A stretch of 64,000 bases of DNA from Panaeolus papilionaceus (taxonomy: Eukaryota > Basidiomycota > Agaricomycetes > Agaricales): contig JADNRZ010000001.1 in assembly GCA_015501605.1 (NCBI GenBank), positions 2,232,001 to 2,296,000 of the forward strand, given 5' to 3'. The position numbers and the translations under genes were made by a program. Position 1 is the stretch's first letter; the number at the start of each line of letters is the position of its first letter. The notes below the pieces were generated by a model. The model searched no databases and had not been told where the DNA came from. It was given only the letters and a program-made list of their open reading frames with translations. Positions 20,729 through 30,997 of this stretch are shown in pieces.

Positions 20729-23193
20729 ATGCTGTCCCTCTCTTTCCGTCGTACTACTTTTAGGTGCATAACTGGCCTATCGTCCCGCCCCTCCATCTTT
20801 GTTCTGTACCCTCACATCCAGAAAAAGGCAATGTCTAGCTCCCAAGCCGCCGTGGTAAGCGCGATGAGGCTTGGACTCGTTATTATGGCTCACATGTCGT
20901 GGTTGAACAGTTTGGACTCAAGGATTCCAGTCTTATTAAATTCCAAGCTCTCATTGATGGAAAATGGGTTGATTCGGACAGTGGAGACAAGATTGTTGTT
21001 ACAAGTGCGTTCGACTTCCGCTTCATTGACCCTTGGGTGCTCACCAAACCGCCTCCCTCGCCTGTCGTGCCTTCTGTTGCTGCACCACTTTCTTCTGTGC
21101 TATCATGCGGGTCAACTCATTGCCGGCCTAACATTTGAATCTCTTCTCAACCAGACCCTGCTACTAATGAAGAACTAGGCACGGTCCCGGAGATGGGAAT
21201 AGCCGAAACGAAGGCAGCCATTGAAGCTGCATCGAAGGCGTTTGTGGGTTGGAGTAAAACCACGGCCAAGGTATACTTAAAATGCATTTTACCTTGAAGC
21301 TGACTCCAACGCCTATTGTTTTGAACCCAGCATCGACATGATCTCCTCCTCAATTTCTTCCGTCTCATGCAGGAGCATCAATACGATTTGGCGCGGTTGA
21401 TTGTGAGTGTTGAAACCTATTATTAGGAGCTATGAGATCAATTGGACGTCATGTGTTGTGCTCATGTGCCGCTCTATAGACTCTTGAGAATGGCAAACCT
21501 TTCGCCGAAGCCAAGGTATGCTTCTGTCAAATCCAGAAATGAGATGTCCGTGAATGTAAAGCCCATTTTAGGGAGAGAACACATATAGTGCCTCATTCAT
21601 GGAGGTAAGATAATGTTTTTCTATTCTTATTCCTCATCTTATTCACCTCATGTTCAGTGGTTTGGTGCGTGAAGATAATAGGTTTTAGACTGCTAGAGCT
21701 TACATTACGATAGCTGGGGAAGCCGTCCGAACATACGGGGGTCAGTCCTTCTAGTTTACCGCAAGTTGAACATGCACTGAAATACAATTTTAGAGCACAT
21801 TCCATCTGCTCTTCCTGGCTCCCGTAACATTGTTATCAAGCAACCTATTGGTGAGTAGAAAGGTCTTCACTGATTGCATATGCTTTTTAAAGACATTGTA
21901 TTTCATAGGTGTGGTGTGCGTGTCTTTTACCTTTCCGTTCGTTGGTTTGCAAATTCTGACATGCTCCAAGTTCGATCCTGACCCCATGGAACTTTCCTTC
22001 GGCTATGATCACTCGTAAACTCGCTGCTGCACTTGCTGCAGGGTGTACAGCAGTCATTAAACCCCCACCCGAAACACCTTTTTCTGCGCTTGCTCTTGCG
22101 GAGGTAAGTGACGAGTAGTATGCTGATAAACAGTTTATTCAAAGGACATTCCATATAGCTTTCACGCCGTGCTGGCTTCCCGGATGGTGTCATCAACATT
22201 GTCACCACCCTAAAGAATGTAGGCGAAGTTGGGCGGGAGATGTGCGAAAACAAGATTGTGAAGAAGGTCAGCTTTACCGGCTCAACCCCTGTCGCCAAGC
22301 TCCTCTATGGAATGGCTGCAACTACATTAAAAAAGTGGGTTTGACAAACCGGTAATATTATTTTCGCTAAATATTCCTCAGGGTGTCCCTCGAGGCTGGC
22401 GGAAACGCTCCCTTCATTGTCTTCGATGACGCCAACATTGACGAAGCCATTGAAGGTATTCTTAAAGCAAGTGCTCCTTCTCCGTTTATTGACCCAAGAA
22501 ATAGCCGCAATTATCTGCAAATTCAGGGGTAGTGGCCAGACGTGCGTCTGCGCCAACCGCATCTACGTTCAGGCCAATGTCTATGCTGAATTTGCCTCTC
22601 GTCTTGCTGACCGTGTTTCGAAATTCAAAATTGGCAACGGTTTGGAGGAGGGAACGTATGTATTGTCCCCTCGAAAACTAAATCTGAATATTGGATAACA
22701 CCCACCTCTTAGAACACACGGCCCACTCATTCACCGTCGTGCTGTGGAGAAAGTTGAACGGCATGTCAGTGACGCCGTGGAGAAGGGTGCTCAGATTCTT
22801 GTCGGTGGAAAGTCCCTGCCCAACTCCTCGTTCTTTGAACCAACTGTCCTCTCCGACGTCCCATCCAATGCATTGATTAACAGCGAAGAAACTTTCGGTC
22901 CGCTGGCTTCACTTACTAAATTCGAGACAGAGGAAGAAGTAATCCAACTTGCTAACAACACCGACGTCGGTCTCGCTGGATACTTCTTCTCTAGAGATGT
23001 TGGGCGAGTTTGGCGAGTTGCTGAGAGGCTCGAAGTTGGTATGGTTGGCGCCAACACAGGTTTCTTGAGCCAAGCTGTTATTCCCTTCGGAGGTGTCAAA
23101 GAGAGTGGACTGGGCCGCGAGGGTGGTCCACATGGAATCGACGAGTATATGAATACCAAGCTTATTGTGTTTGGTGGCCTTGGGTCCATCTAA
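20729..23193 (+). CDS. UGA2: Succinate-semialdehyde dehydrogenase (ALDH5 family)
   Basis: This NAD(P)-dependent enzyme oxidises succinic semialdehyde to succinate, the last step of the GABA shunt. Visible signatures are [72 protein letters not shown] (catalytic Glu), [10 protein letters not shown] (catalytic Cys) and [15 protein letters not shown]. The first ATG at 20729 gives a Ser/Arg/Thr-rich leader ([13 protein letters not shown]) that looks like a mitochondrial presequence. A second in-frame ATG at 20831 would give a leaderless form. At least twelve introns cut the gene, and it includes a 7-nt exon at 21658-21664 and a 27-nt exon at 21714-21740. I place the intron before the Cys exon from the gtattc donor (49 nt), because that keeps the family's exact residue spacing. 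Confidence 0.92.
21658..21664 (+). other. UGA2: 7-nt micro-exon of the SSADH gene
   Basis: The exon tggtttg encodes Trp, Phe and the first base of Ala. It sits between an intron ending gttcag and one starting gtgcgtg. Joining it to its neighbours gives [15 protein letters not shown], which matches the conserved EWF..EA.R.YG block of ALDH5 enzymes. Confidence 0.75.
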
Positions 23194-23371
23194 ATGTCCG
23201 GATATCATACCGGCCAACACTAATGTACACTTACCGCTGCGATTCTTGTTCTGTGTATCCTCTAAAGACTTTTTACTATTGTTGTATACTTTTCATGTTG
23301 TTGTCAATGTTATATGATATAAAAAACGAAGGGAAAATCTGAAGGCATGTCATGGTAATGGGTAAACATGA

Positions 23372-24680
23372 CTAAAGTTTAGCAGTTCCATATCCTTCCT
23401 CCTTGACATCATTCACCAAGGTGCCGATGCCATTCCCAAGCCACACTGTGACCTTATCGCCATGCTTCAGGTAAACCGCAGGCTGCTTAACGAAGCCAAC
23501 GCCTTTGGGTGTACCAGTGAGAATGATAGTGCCTGGTTCAAGAGTGGTTCCCTGAGAAAGGAAGGAGACCGTTTGACGAACGTTGAAAATTTGTTCGCTA
23601 TTTTAAGGGGTCGATTAGAGTTGCTTCCTAATAAATGGAGAAAAATATATAACATACGCTGTAGTACCGTCTTGCACAACCTGGCCGTTGAGAGTGCACT
23701 TCAGCAGAATCTCTTGAGGGTCCGGGATGGCGTTGTTAGACACTAGACATGGTCCAAGTGGGTTTGTGTTGTCTGGGAGAAGAAATAAGCCAATGAGGTG
23801 CTCCACAGACGAAGATGTTGCACACACCAAAGCTCTTTGAGAAGCCCCATTGAGAAACTGCGAGCTGATGTTTACGGAATGAAACCTAAATCAAATGCAC
23901 TGTCAAAAACGGGCTAAACTCATAGAGCTTGATCAAATTGGCTGACATCATTGGCGCCTGTGTATCCAAGGACGTAATCAAGCGCATTCTCCTCAGATAC
24001 ATCCTTTGCGGGTTTACCAATCACAATGACAAGCTCCACCTCATAGTCGGGGAGGTGTTCTTTGGGAGGCTGGGCAACACGCGGGATAACGATAGTTCCC
24101 AGAGGACCTAAAAGCGATGTGACAGGCTTGTAGAAAAGAATGGGGAAACTATTTCAAGGTCTCAAGTTCTCAACACTCGAGAATTCCATTTGTAAGAAGA
24201 CACGTACGCAGGTTTCGCCATCTTAGCTTCAGCCTGATGATTGATTGAGAAATTTACGAAGCAAATATCATCAAGTTTATACGCACTGCATGGTCAGAGT
24301 AGTTGAGACCTAGGCAGCGTACCACCCGTATTTCCTCGTTTGAAAGAGGGCTGAGGAGAGTCTTGACAGTGAGGACAGTGTTTGTTACTTGAGCAGAAGG
24401 ATCAAATGCGGAGCCAGTGACTTCAAAAGCTCGGATAGGTTTATAGTGAGCTGCAGCCAAACCCACTACAAAGGTCGAGGTTAACGTAGCTTAAGGAGAG
24501 TCAGTTTTAAGACAGGACTTGCCGTCAAGACCGGAATCAACGGGTTGTCCAATATGCACTCTAGAGGTCTCGGCTGCAACGAAGCGAATGAGGCGAGTCC
24601 ATTGCTAAAATCTTGAACTTAATTATCGGCACTTTGACCGGTAAATGGTAATGATAATTTACCGTTTTAATGGGAGACAT
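23372..24680 (-). CDS. Fumarylacetoacetate hydrolase (FAH) family protein
   Basis: FAH-family enzymes cleave C-C bonds or decarboxylate 2-keto acids (acylpyruvases, oxaloacetate decarboxylases, dienedioate isomerases) using a divalent metal. The protein starts MSPIKTQWTRLIRF. It then shows CLGLNYSDHA, ILFYKPVTSLLGP, the metal-binding acidic motif LPDYEVELVIVIGK and LGYTGANDVSFRKHQ. LGPCLVSNNAIPDPQ, IILTGTPKGVGF and a final GYGTAKL follow. Seven or so introns were placed by frame. The second, 24466-24522, has a GC donor (g/gcaagt). The position of the metal-ligand E-x-E motif is normal. It could be an acylpyruvase (FAHD1-like) or a 2-hydroxyhepta-2,4-diene-1,7-dioate isomerase-like enzyme; the sequence alone does not decide. 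Its promoter region is shared with CDC14. Confidence 0.88.
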
Positions 24681-25085
24681 TTCGATTAATAAATGGTTGT
24701 GGACGTAGTGGTCCAAGGTCGAGTGTGAAAAAAGCAAGGACGTCGGGAGTTCCTCTGAGAAATAGTTGGTTTGGTCGACATTATTGCATCTCACAGTTGT
24801 GGCGATAGGAAGAACACTGACGGAGAGTTGTCCGTAACTCGCCGGCCCGTTCGGTTTTTGATTGCCGAAACTATCAACATGGTCATGTGATGAGTCGAAC
24901 AAGAAACGCGTCACGCGTTCAACAATGACATCAAACATGTGTTGGATGAAGTGAAACATTAAGTACAACGACATTGTTGAAATACAATAATAGGCAGCTT
25001 TTGGACGACGCCAACATTCACCTCCTCATAAAAGCCTTTGGCTCAAATCTTTACTGTCTTTTGTCTATTAAACGCTCATTTAAAA
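24681..25085. promoter_or_regulatory. Divergent promoter region between the FAH-family gene and CDC14
   Basis: 405 bases between outward-facing start codons. No further gene or known site recognised. Confidence 0.4.
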
Positions 25086-27171
25086 ATGTCTTTTCATACA
25101 TCGTTTCAAAAAATGAAGTCCTGTATCCAAGATGCTTTGGATGATGTATGTTCTCCATTTGTGGTCGAGTTTGTTGCACACCTACGCTAACACGAGGCTG
25201 TTTGAATTCTCTTCAGCTGCTGTCGCCTCGGACTACATGTGAGACAAAGAGCAAATCACTACAAGTTCTTGAGCAACAATTAGCGCTGGCGTGCTTCTCA
25301 ACATCCCAGGAAAATGATACGGGCGCCCGAGCTAGCTTTCTAGCACTTCAACATACTTTTGAGTGCAACAGTAAGTGATCCTATGAATATTATTTATCGC
25401 CTGATGGGCTTATTGATGGGTCACGTTTGACAGTACCTGCACGTCTTTTACCTTGGGTGACGCAGGCGACAGCGCGATTAGAGCATCTCACTAACAAGGG
25501 CACTGTTGAGCGTAAGTGTTTCATCTACTTATCTTGCCGTCCTGGTTTATGTATGCAATTATCTGCGATAGACGAAAAAGTTTCGGAAGTTGGCGAACTC
25601 ACCTCTCTATTGGCGACAGCGTTATCACTTCTTCAAGGAACCTGCCTCATTCATGAACCGACCAAGCATTACCTTGGCCGAAAAGCATCCCTTGAGGTGA
25701 ATCCCCCCATCAATGCTCCCGGCTTGTAGATCTAACAGCCTCAAAGGTTCTCTTAGAATTGCTTCTCACCTCCAGGCATCTTGCGCCAGATAGCACTGAG
25801 AAGTTAACAACCAGCACGATACCGACAAACCTGAGCGCCCACGTAATTGACACATTGCTATGCATACTTGTAGATACCAGTATGGCACTCAGAGCTTTTG
25901 AAGATGCAAACGGTGTTCAAGCAGTTGTAAAAATCCTTAAACGCGCTGGGACCCCCAGGGAAGTTCGGTAGGCGATCCTTTTTTAAAACGTTCAGCAGAC
26001 CTTTAACCATACTGGTATTAGTATGAAATGTCTGGAATTCCTCTATTTCTACCTGTTGGACGAATCTCCAGATGTGAACACAACTCCTTCACCAGCAGCT
26101 TTACAACAACTCATTCATCCGACACCACCGCCCACCGCCCCCGCAACTCCCGTTCGCGATGGAAAACCTCATTTGACGTCACAGCCTCAGCATCCAACCT
26201 TTATGTCACGATATGGTTCTTCTACATATGCATTATCTGGGATCTCTGGTGCCTTTTCTATCACATCCAACTCAACAATCTCGGATGGCGCATCGCCTGG
26301 TTCTCTCGCCTCATCTGCTTCAAATTCAACTTCATCGTCTCGATCTTTGCGCTCTTTGTCTGGAAGCTCTAATACTTCAATCTCATCCACCACATCCTCA
26401 GCAGAAGCAACATCTTTACCTCCCCCGTCTCCGGTCAAAGAATCACACAAGGTCTTTTCACCTCCGCCTGCAATATCGCCTACATCGACCAATAATATAA
26501 GAAACGTCAATAAACCTCTACCCCCCATTAATAGCCCGAGGCCTGGTGTTACCCACAAATCACCTATCAAGCGACTCCCAACCTCTCATACATCCAGTCC
26601 TTCCATGACATCTCCCCTGAACACACGTACACCTCCGCATTCACCCCCCGTGAGTGCAGGCAACGCTCCGCATTTTCCACCTGTGAAATCCATGATGATG
26701 CTCAAAAAGGAGGTGGATTACACCCCGATGAGTCCAAAGAAGGTGGCGAATGTCACACCTGTTGCACGAAGGCCAGGGCACCGAAAGAGCTTATCCACGT
26801 CGTCCTTTACGGCTTCATCGTCATCGTCGAACTCGACCTCCTCCGCAGAAGCCAGTCACCGCGTATTTTCGTCTGGCTTGCGGTCTCGAGCACCTACATC
26901 TGGTCTCAATCAAGCTCAAGAACCCCCCGTTCCTGTTATTCCTCATCAGTATCGGCAAAACAAGCAGCTCAGAGAGGACAGCGAGAAGGAAAATGTTGGC
27001 ATAGCCCGCCCTTCAAAGTCTTCCAAGGAAGGGAAGGAGCCGGACAACAGCTTAAACCACGCAACCTGGAAGACAACCGAGGAGAAAAAGCACCTTCTGG
27101 GAACCATGCTCGGCAATGTCGACGCACTGGTCGAGGGTGTTAGGAAGGCAGGGATTTGGGGTCTTGCCTGA
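25086..27171 (+). CDS. CDC14: Septation initiation network component Cdc14 (Sid1 partner; not the Cdc14 phosphatase)
   Basis: In fission yeast this protein binds the kinase Sid1 at spindle pole bodies and helps trigger cytokinesis. The start MSFHTSFQKMKSCIQDAL is followed by LLPWVTQATARLEHL, LLQGTCLIHEPTKHYLGRKA, LELLLTSRHLAP, VIDTLLCILVDTSMALRAFE and KCLEFLYFYLLDE, all characteristic of the Cdc14 helical repeat domain. A Ser/Pro-rich linker of about 250 residues with many SP and TP sites follows. The C-terminus LGTMLGNVDALVEGVRKAGI is a conserved end motif. Five short introns interrupt the N-terminal part; the last exon, from about 26023, is long and uninterrupted. The phosphatase of the same name has an HCX5R motif, which is absent here. 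Confidence 0.92.
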
Positions 27172-27722
27172 GCCCTGATCCCTGATGCAAAATTGACCCC
27201 CGACCTGTCCGTCCCCTTGTGTGTTCTTTTGTGTAGATCTAGATCCATTGTTTCGTCGTCGTGTTGCTATCCTTGTCGCTCTCATTTTGCTTTCAGTTGT
27301 CGCGCATTCGCGTTCGTTATCTTGCCCTCTGCATTGCATTCATTACTCCCTTATCCCAAGATTCGCCTACAATTTATGAGTTTTTTTTGTTTTTTGGATT
27401 ATTGGCCGCTATATTTTGGTTATATATCTACGACAAGTAGCCTTGTCGTTCAACATTGTTCTTAGTTTCCCCTCTTGATTTTATGACGAATATCATGACA
27501 CTTTTTTGTGATGGCGTGTATGTCTGCTTCCAGAGACTATATTGCCATGAACATATGCGCACGGTCCCGTTAGAGAGAAAATGATGTATGAGAGTGTCTA
27601 GTTGTATATTGCATGGGGAATGACCAGGATTCCGGATGTTTGCCTGTGTAGGCGCCCTTGAGGAAGGGAAACGTCGCAGGTTTCATCTATCCCTGTGCAA
27701 CCCACCAACAGCACAATCAAGG
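27172..27722. other. Convergent intergenic region, 3' UTRs
   Basis: 551 T-rich bases between the stops of CDC14 and the NDUFAF8-like gene. No gene seen. Confidence 0.5.
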
Positions 27723-27980
27723 TCAACGTGGTTTAGTATTTTTCATCTGGAAAAACGTTTGTCAAGGACATCTACGAATTACGCAAACGGCAACTCTTAC
27801 AGCTTCAGTGACACAAGCTTTGAACTTTTCAAATTCTCGTTTGCATGCTTCCTTAGAGATGTCCGTGTACGATGCAACAATGCATTTCCCGTATGCTGAT
27901 GCCTCTCCTGCACATGTTTTTGTGGTCGCTACCGCTAATCGCTGTATCGGCCGCTGAGCAGCTGGTCGGATGCTGCTCAT
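27723..27980 (-). CDS. Small twin-CX9C protein, NDUFAF8-like complex I assembly factor
   Basis: A 67-residue protein starting MSSIRPAAQRPIQRL. Two CX9C motifs lie at Cys23/Cys33 and Cys46/Cys56 (CAGEASAYGKC and CKREFEKFKAC). Proteins of this type are imported into the mitochondrial intermembrane space by Mia40 and form a disulfide-bonded helical hairpin. The spacing and residues (C..EA.AYG.C, then SK..C..EFE....C) match human NDUFAF8, which supports NDUFAF5 in complex I assembly. Exon 1 is 27801-27980, an intron of 54 nt follows (27747-27800), and the last exon, 27723-27746, is only 24 nt (MKNTKPR and stop). Automatic gene finders often miss such a gene. The function is inferred from the motif and one remembered homologue. 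Confidence 0.8.
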
Positions 27981-29114
27981 GGTGGTTTGAAGCTTTATGC
28001 CAGGTTGATGTCATTGCCGACTTGAACAGGAAGTTCAAGTTGTGGCTCACGCGTTCTCATCACATGACATCGCCCCTGTTTTTGCTGCTTGCAGCCGCTA
28101 GCGGTCTCATCTCAATCTCGACTTCCTGGAGCTGACGTTCATATCAATAAGTACACGGCTGAATCTATAACACATAGCTTAGAAACAGTGCCCTAGAGCT
28201 TAGCCTTTTATTTCTATTCAAATCTCATGGTGAAGAGCAGGCGCTGGTGGGTTGTGCCGAGAATGCAAATCATGCAGGGCATGCCAGCGACCCGAAAACA
28301 AGAGGTAAAAGTCAAGGATATTCATAAAGGAGTGGCATTGTTCTGCATAAGTGATGTATATACATTAGAAGGGTTTGTTTGCAAGGGGAAACTGCCAGCA
28401 GCCACCGGAAACGAACTAGTAAAATGAGGGTGTTCCGTAACTAATGTAAACATCGAGAGAAAAAATTCCATGGTGGTGAAGCATAGAGGAATCCTGGATG
28501 AAACCACATGGGATGGCATAGTATGTAGCAGGTAATGGTTTGGGTAGCGAACAGACATGTAAAGAGTGGGGGGTGGGGGTGTAAACGACTGATATGGGGA
28601 ATAAAGCGGACAAACATAATGCAGACAACACAAAGCAACAAAAAAGCATGGAGAGAGCGGAGGGATATTAAAATGTACAGGAAGAAAACAGGCCTGGGAG
28701 ATATTGTGATGATCGTCCCATTATAACGAAGGAGCGGGGAGATATGATACCAATAAGGATATCTGTCTGGGCAATATAAATGCGGCGAGGGAAAAGGTGT
28801 TGAAGAATACTGGTCAGAAATGCAGAAATTATGCGAAGCTTCTGCATATTATATGGAGGAACAAAAGGAAAAAGGAAAAATTAAATCTTGGGGAGGGAGA
28901 AAGAGGGGCGTTTGAACAAAAATCATGGGCAAACAAATCTTGTGTGCCTTCTGCTTTCGACGACCCCACATTTTGCAATGAGAAGATATGCTCCAGATGC
29001 CGAGATGGAGTCGGACGAACCTACCAAAGTAAAACATCCCAAATGTGAGCGCCAAACTGCAGTTCAAGGTTTGATGCTCTTACCGGACATCTAAAAATTG
29101 TGGATATTGAATCG
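27981..29114. other. Intergenic stretch without a recognised gene
   Basis: 1.1 kb. Between 28430 and 28900 the plus strand is purine/A-rich, so the minus strand reads as pyrimidine-rich DNA. This is compatible with a long 3' UTR of the minus-strand gene ending at 29115 or the promoter of the NDUFAF8-like gene. The open frames seen (all under 105 codons) are low-complexity. Confidence 0.5.
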
Positions 29115-30239
29115 CTACAACAAAATAAAGGATTTGATCCTGTCATAGACCGCACACGCAGCAATCATCAACACGAACCAGAATAGGGTATAATAGACTT
29201 TGTGAATAGAGTCTATCACCCCGTTCTGCCTGTTGATGGTGGAAGCGATGCGTTTTACGTGCGGTTCGTCGGGACCAGCAATAATCCAGCGGTCTGGAGA
29301 TGGATTTGAAGTGTTTTGTCCTTCGGGGGCCTTCATGAAACCGTATGGGTTCTTGAATGGACTGATATCCCGGAATTGTTTTACAGGTGAGATGACGGCA
29401 GTGTTGAGTTGTCTGTTCTCTTGTAGAAGCCTATGAGTGTCGTCGGATGCTTCGTACAGAGTGGCTATTGGGACAGGGTGGAAATTGAAACCATCGTCTG
29501 TGAATGGAGATCTTTGTCGCATCTTGCCCTTATCTTGGGTGACTGGGATCGGAGGATCAGAAAGTTCAATAGTACTGGGCGTCGTACGTAGCCCTTCCCT
29601 GAACTTCTGGATTGCTTCGCTGAGTTTGGTGCGGGCTGAAAGAAGAACATGATTGGATATAGAAGAAAGAATACGGGTGTTGTCCTGGCTGTTGCTATTG
29701 TCGGAGCTCATGGTACTGTTGGGGGTATCTGAGTGCTCGCCTGGTTCAGGTGTACTGTGCCTAGTGGACATCCGGGAGACAGGCTCGCCATCCGACCCAA
29801 CTATAAGAGTGGGTGGGCCATCGAAGTGTGCGATGGGAGGCATGGCAAAATCTTGATTGCGATAGGGATTGACACGGTGAAACAGCCCGTGTTCGGGGAT
29901 TTCGAAGGATGGCTCTGTAATGCGTGTTCGAGCAGGGATGAACCGCACAGGATGGATACCTAGGTCATTGGACGACGGCATCGAGAAACGACCCCGTTCA
30001 ACTGGGTCAACAGAGGCGACAGACTCTGTAGGTGTTAAGCTCCTGGGCAAAGTAGAATGGCTTTCGGCACCATCAACTGATACAGATGGGCCAGGTTTTC
30101 CAGAAGGAGAGTCAAACCGGTCAGAGAACGTTCTGCTAGGCGACACTGATGCCTCGCAGAGTAGGCGGTTGTGACCCCTCATGAGCTCACCGCATGTTCT
30201 ACAGTGAGGGGGTCTACGAGGTGTGGATGCTCTCAGCAT
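29115..30239 (-). CDS. Orphan protein with N-terminal Cys motif and C-terminal membrane anchor
   Basis: An intronless frame of 374 residues starting MLRASTPRRPPHC. A CRTCGELMRGHNRLLC motif near residues 13-28 (CX2C...C) suggests a small metal-binding knuckle. The middle is Ser/Pro-rich and disordered. A predicted amphipathic helix (ARTKLSEAIQKFREG) and a more ordered segment with DRWIIAGPDEPHVK follow. The protein ends in a single hydrophobic segment (YYTLFWFVLMIAACAVY) with a basic/hydrophobic tip. This is a tail-anchored layout, probably facing the cytosol. I do not recognise the family; similar short Cys-plus-anchor proteins are common as unannotated genes in Agaricomycetes. The reading is supported by its length, uniform codon use and the well-formed anchor. 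Confidence 0.7.
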   Translation of the reverse strand: MLRASTPRRPPHCRTCGELMRGHNRLLCEASVSPSRTFSDRFDSPSGKPGPSVSVDGAESHSTLPRSLTPTESVASVDPVERGRFSMPSSNDLGIHPVRFIPARTRITEPSFEIPEHGLFHRVNPYRNQDFAMPPIAHFDGPPTLIVGSDGEPVSRMSTRHSTPEPGEHSDTPNSTMSSDNSNSQDNTRILSSISNHVLLSARTKLSEAIQKFREGLRTTPSTIELSDPPIPVTQDKGKMRQRSPFTDDGFNFHPVPIATLYEASDDTHRLLQENRQLNTAVISPVKQFRDISPFKNPYGFMKAPEGQNTSNPSPDRWIIAGPDEPHVKRIASTINRQNGVIDSIHKVYYTLFWFVLMIAACAVYDRIKSFILL

Positions 30240-30997
30240 TAACAAGTGAATTCTGAAGAGTCACCTGGGGAAGGTAAGTACCGTGTGTATTAGGTGTAGC
30301 AAGGTAGCACTCACGAATGAAACTTGAATGTTGAACAAAAAGTGGACTCTTAACTCCTGCAAGGTCGGTCCATCGACACTGCAGGGACTATTTAAAGTTT
30401 ATGAACAAGGTCTCCGTCGAAATCTCATGGTCGTCGGTATTGGTTACGAAGAACATGTCTCCGTAATGAAAAAATACAAGCACCAAGAATTGCTGCTCGA
30501 TTGTGATTGTTGAGAAGAGGGTGCTTTATCCTGTTATGGCTAATTTATTGACCTAAATTGGGTAAAAATAGCCACTTTAAGAAACGGTCGATCATGAACT
30601 CAAAACTGCCCTTCATCATGGTGAACTTTTGAAGGTTGCCTTGATACCAGAGATGCTGTATTTGGGAAATAACGCGTCGACAAGCCCTCAAAAATGTGCT
30701 GGAGAAATAATCTCACGCTTGGCGGTTGTTGTACTTGTGCAAGATAATACAAGAGACAACTCCCTTGTTTTTATTTTATTTTATTTTTTACCTCGTCGCT
30801 TCGATTCGACAGGTAGAACAAACATCATCATCATACAAGTAATAAGACAGAGGGAACAGTTCTACAATTATCGTATATAATGCGAGGATAAGATAATACC
30901 CAAAACCATGAGTAAACAGAATCCAGCAGTTGTATTCAATTATAGAGAGATTGTGGATAATAAGAGCGTTAAGATGAAAGAGTTTTTCGAAAACCGT
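30240..30997. other. Intergenic with AT-rich runs
   Basis: 758 bases. A T/TTTTA-rich simple stretch lies at about 30769-30790. No gene recognised. Confidence 0.5.

Noticed and set aside
22417..22698. Continuous frame through the SSADH catalytic exon without an intron
   Set aside because: It loses the conserved DEAIE segment upstream; splicing out 49 nt restores family spacing.
25086..27171. Cdc14 as a dual-specificity phosphatase
   Set aside because: No HCX5R phosphatase motif; the sequence matches the unrelated septation network protein of the same name.
28416..28649. Cys/Leu-rich minus-strand frames at 28.4 kb
   Set aside because: Translations of pyrimidine-rich, probably untranslated DNA; three overlapping frames are equally open.
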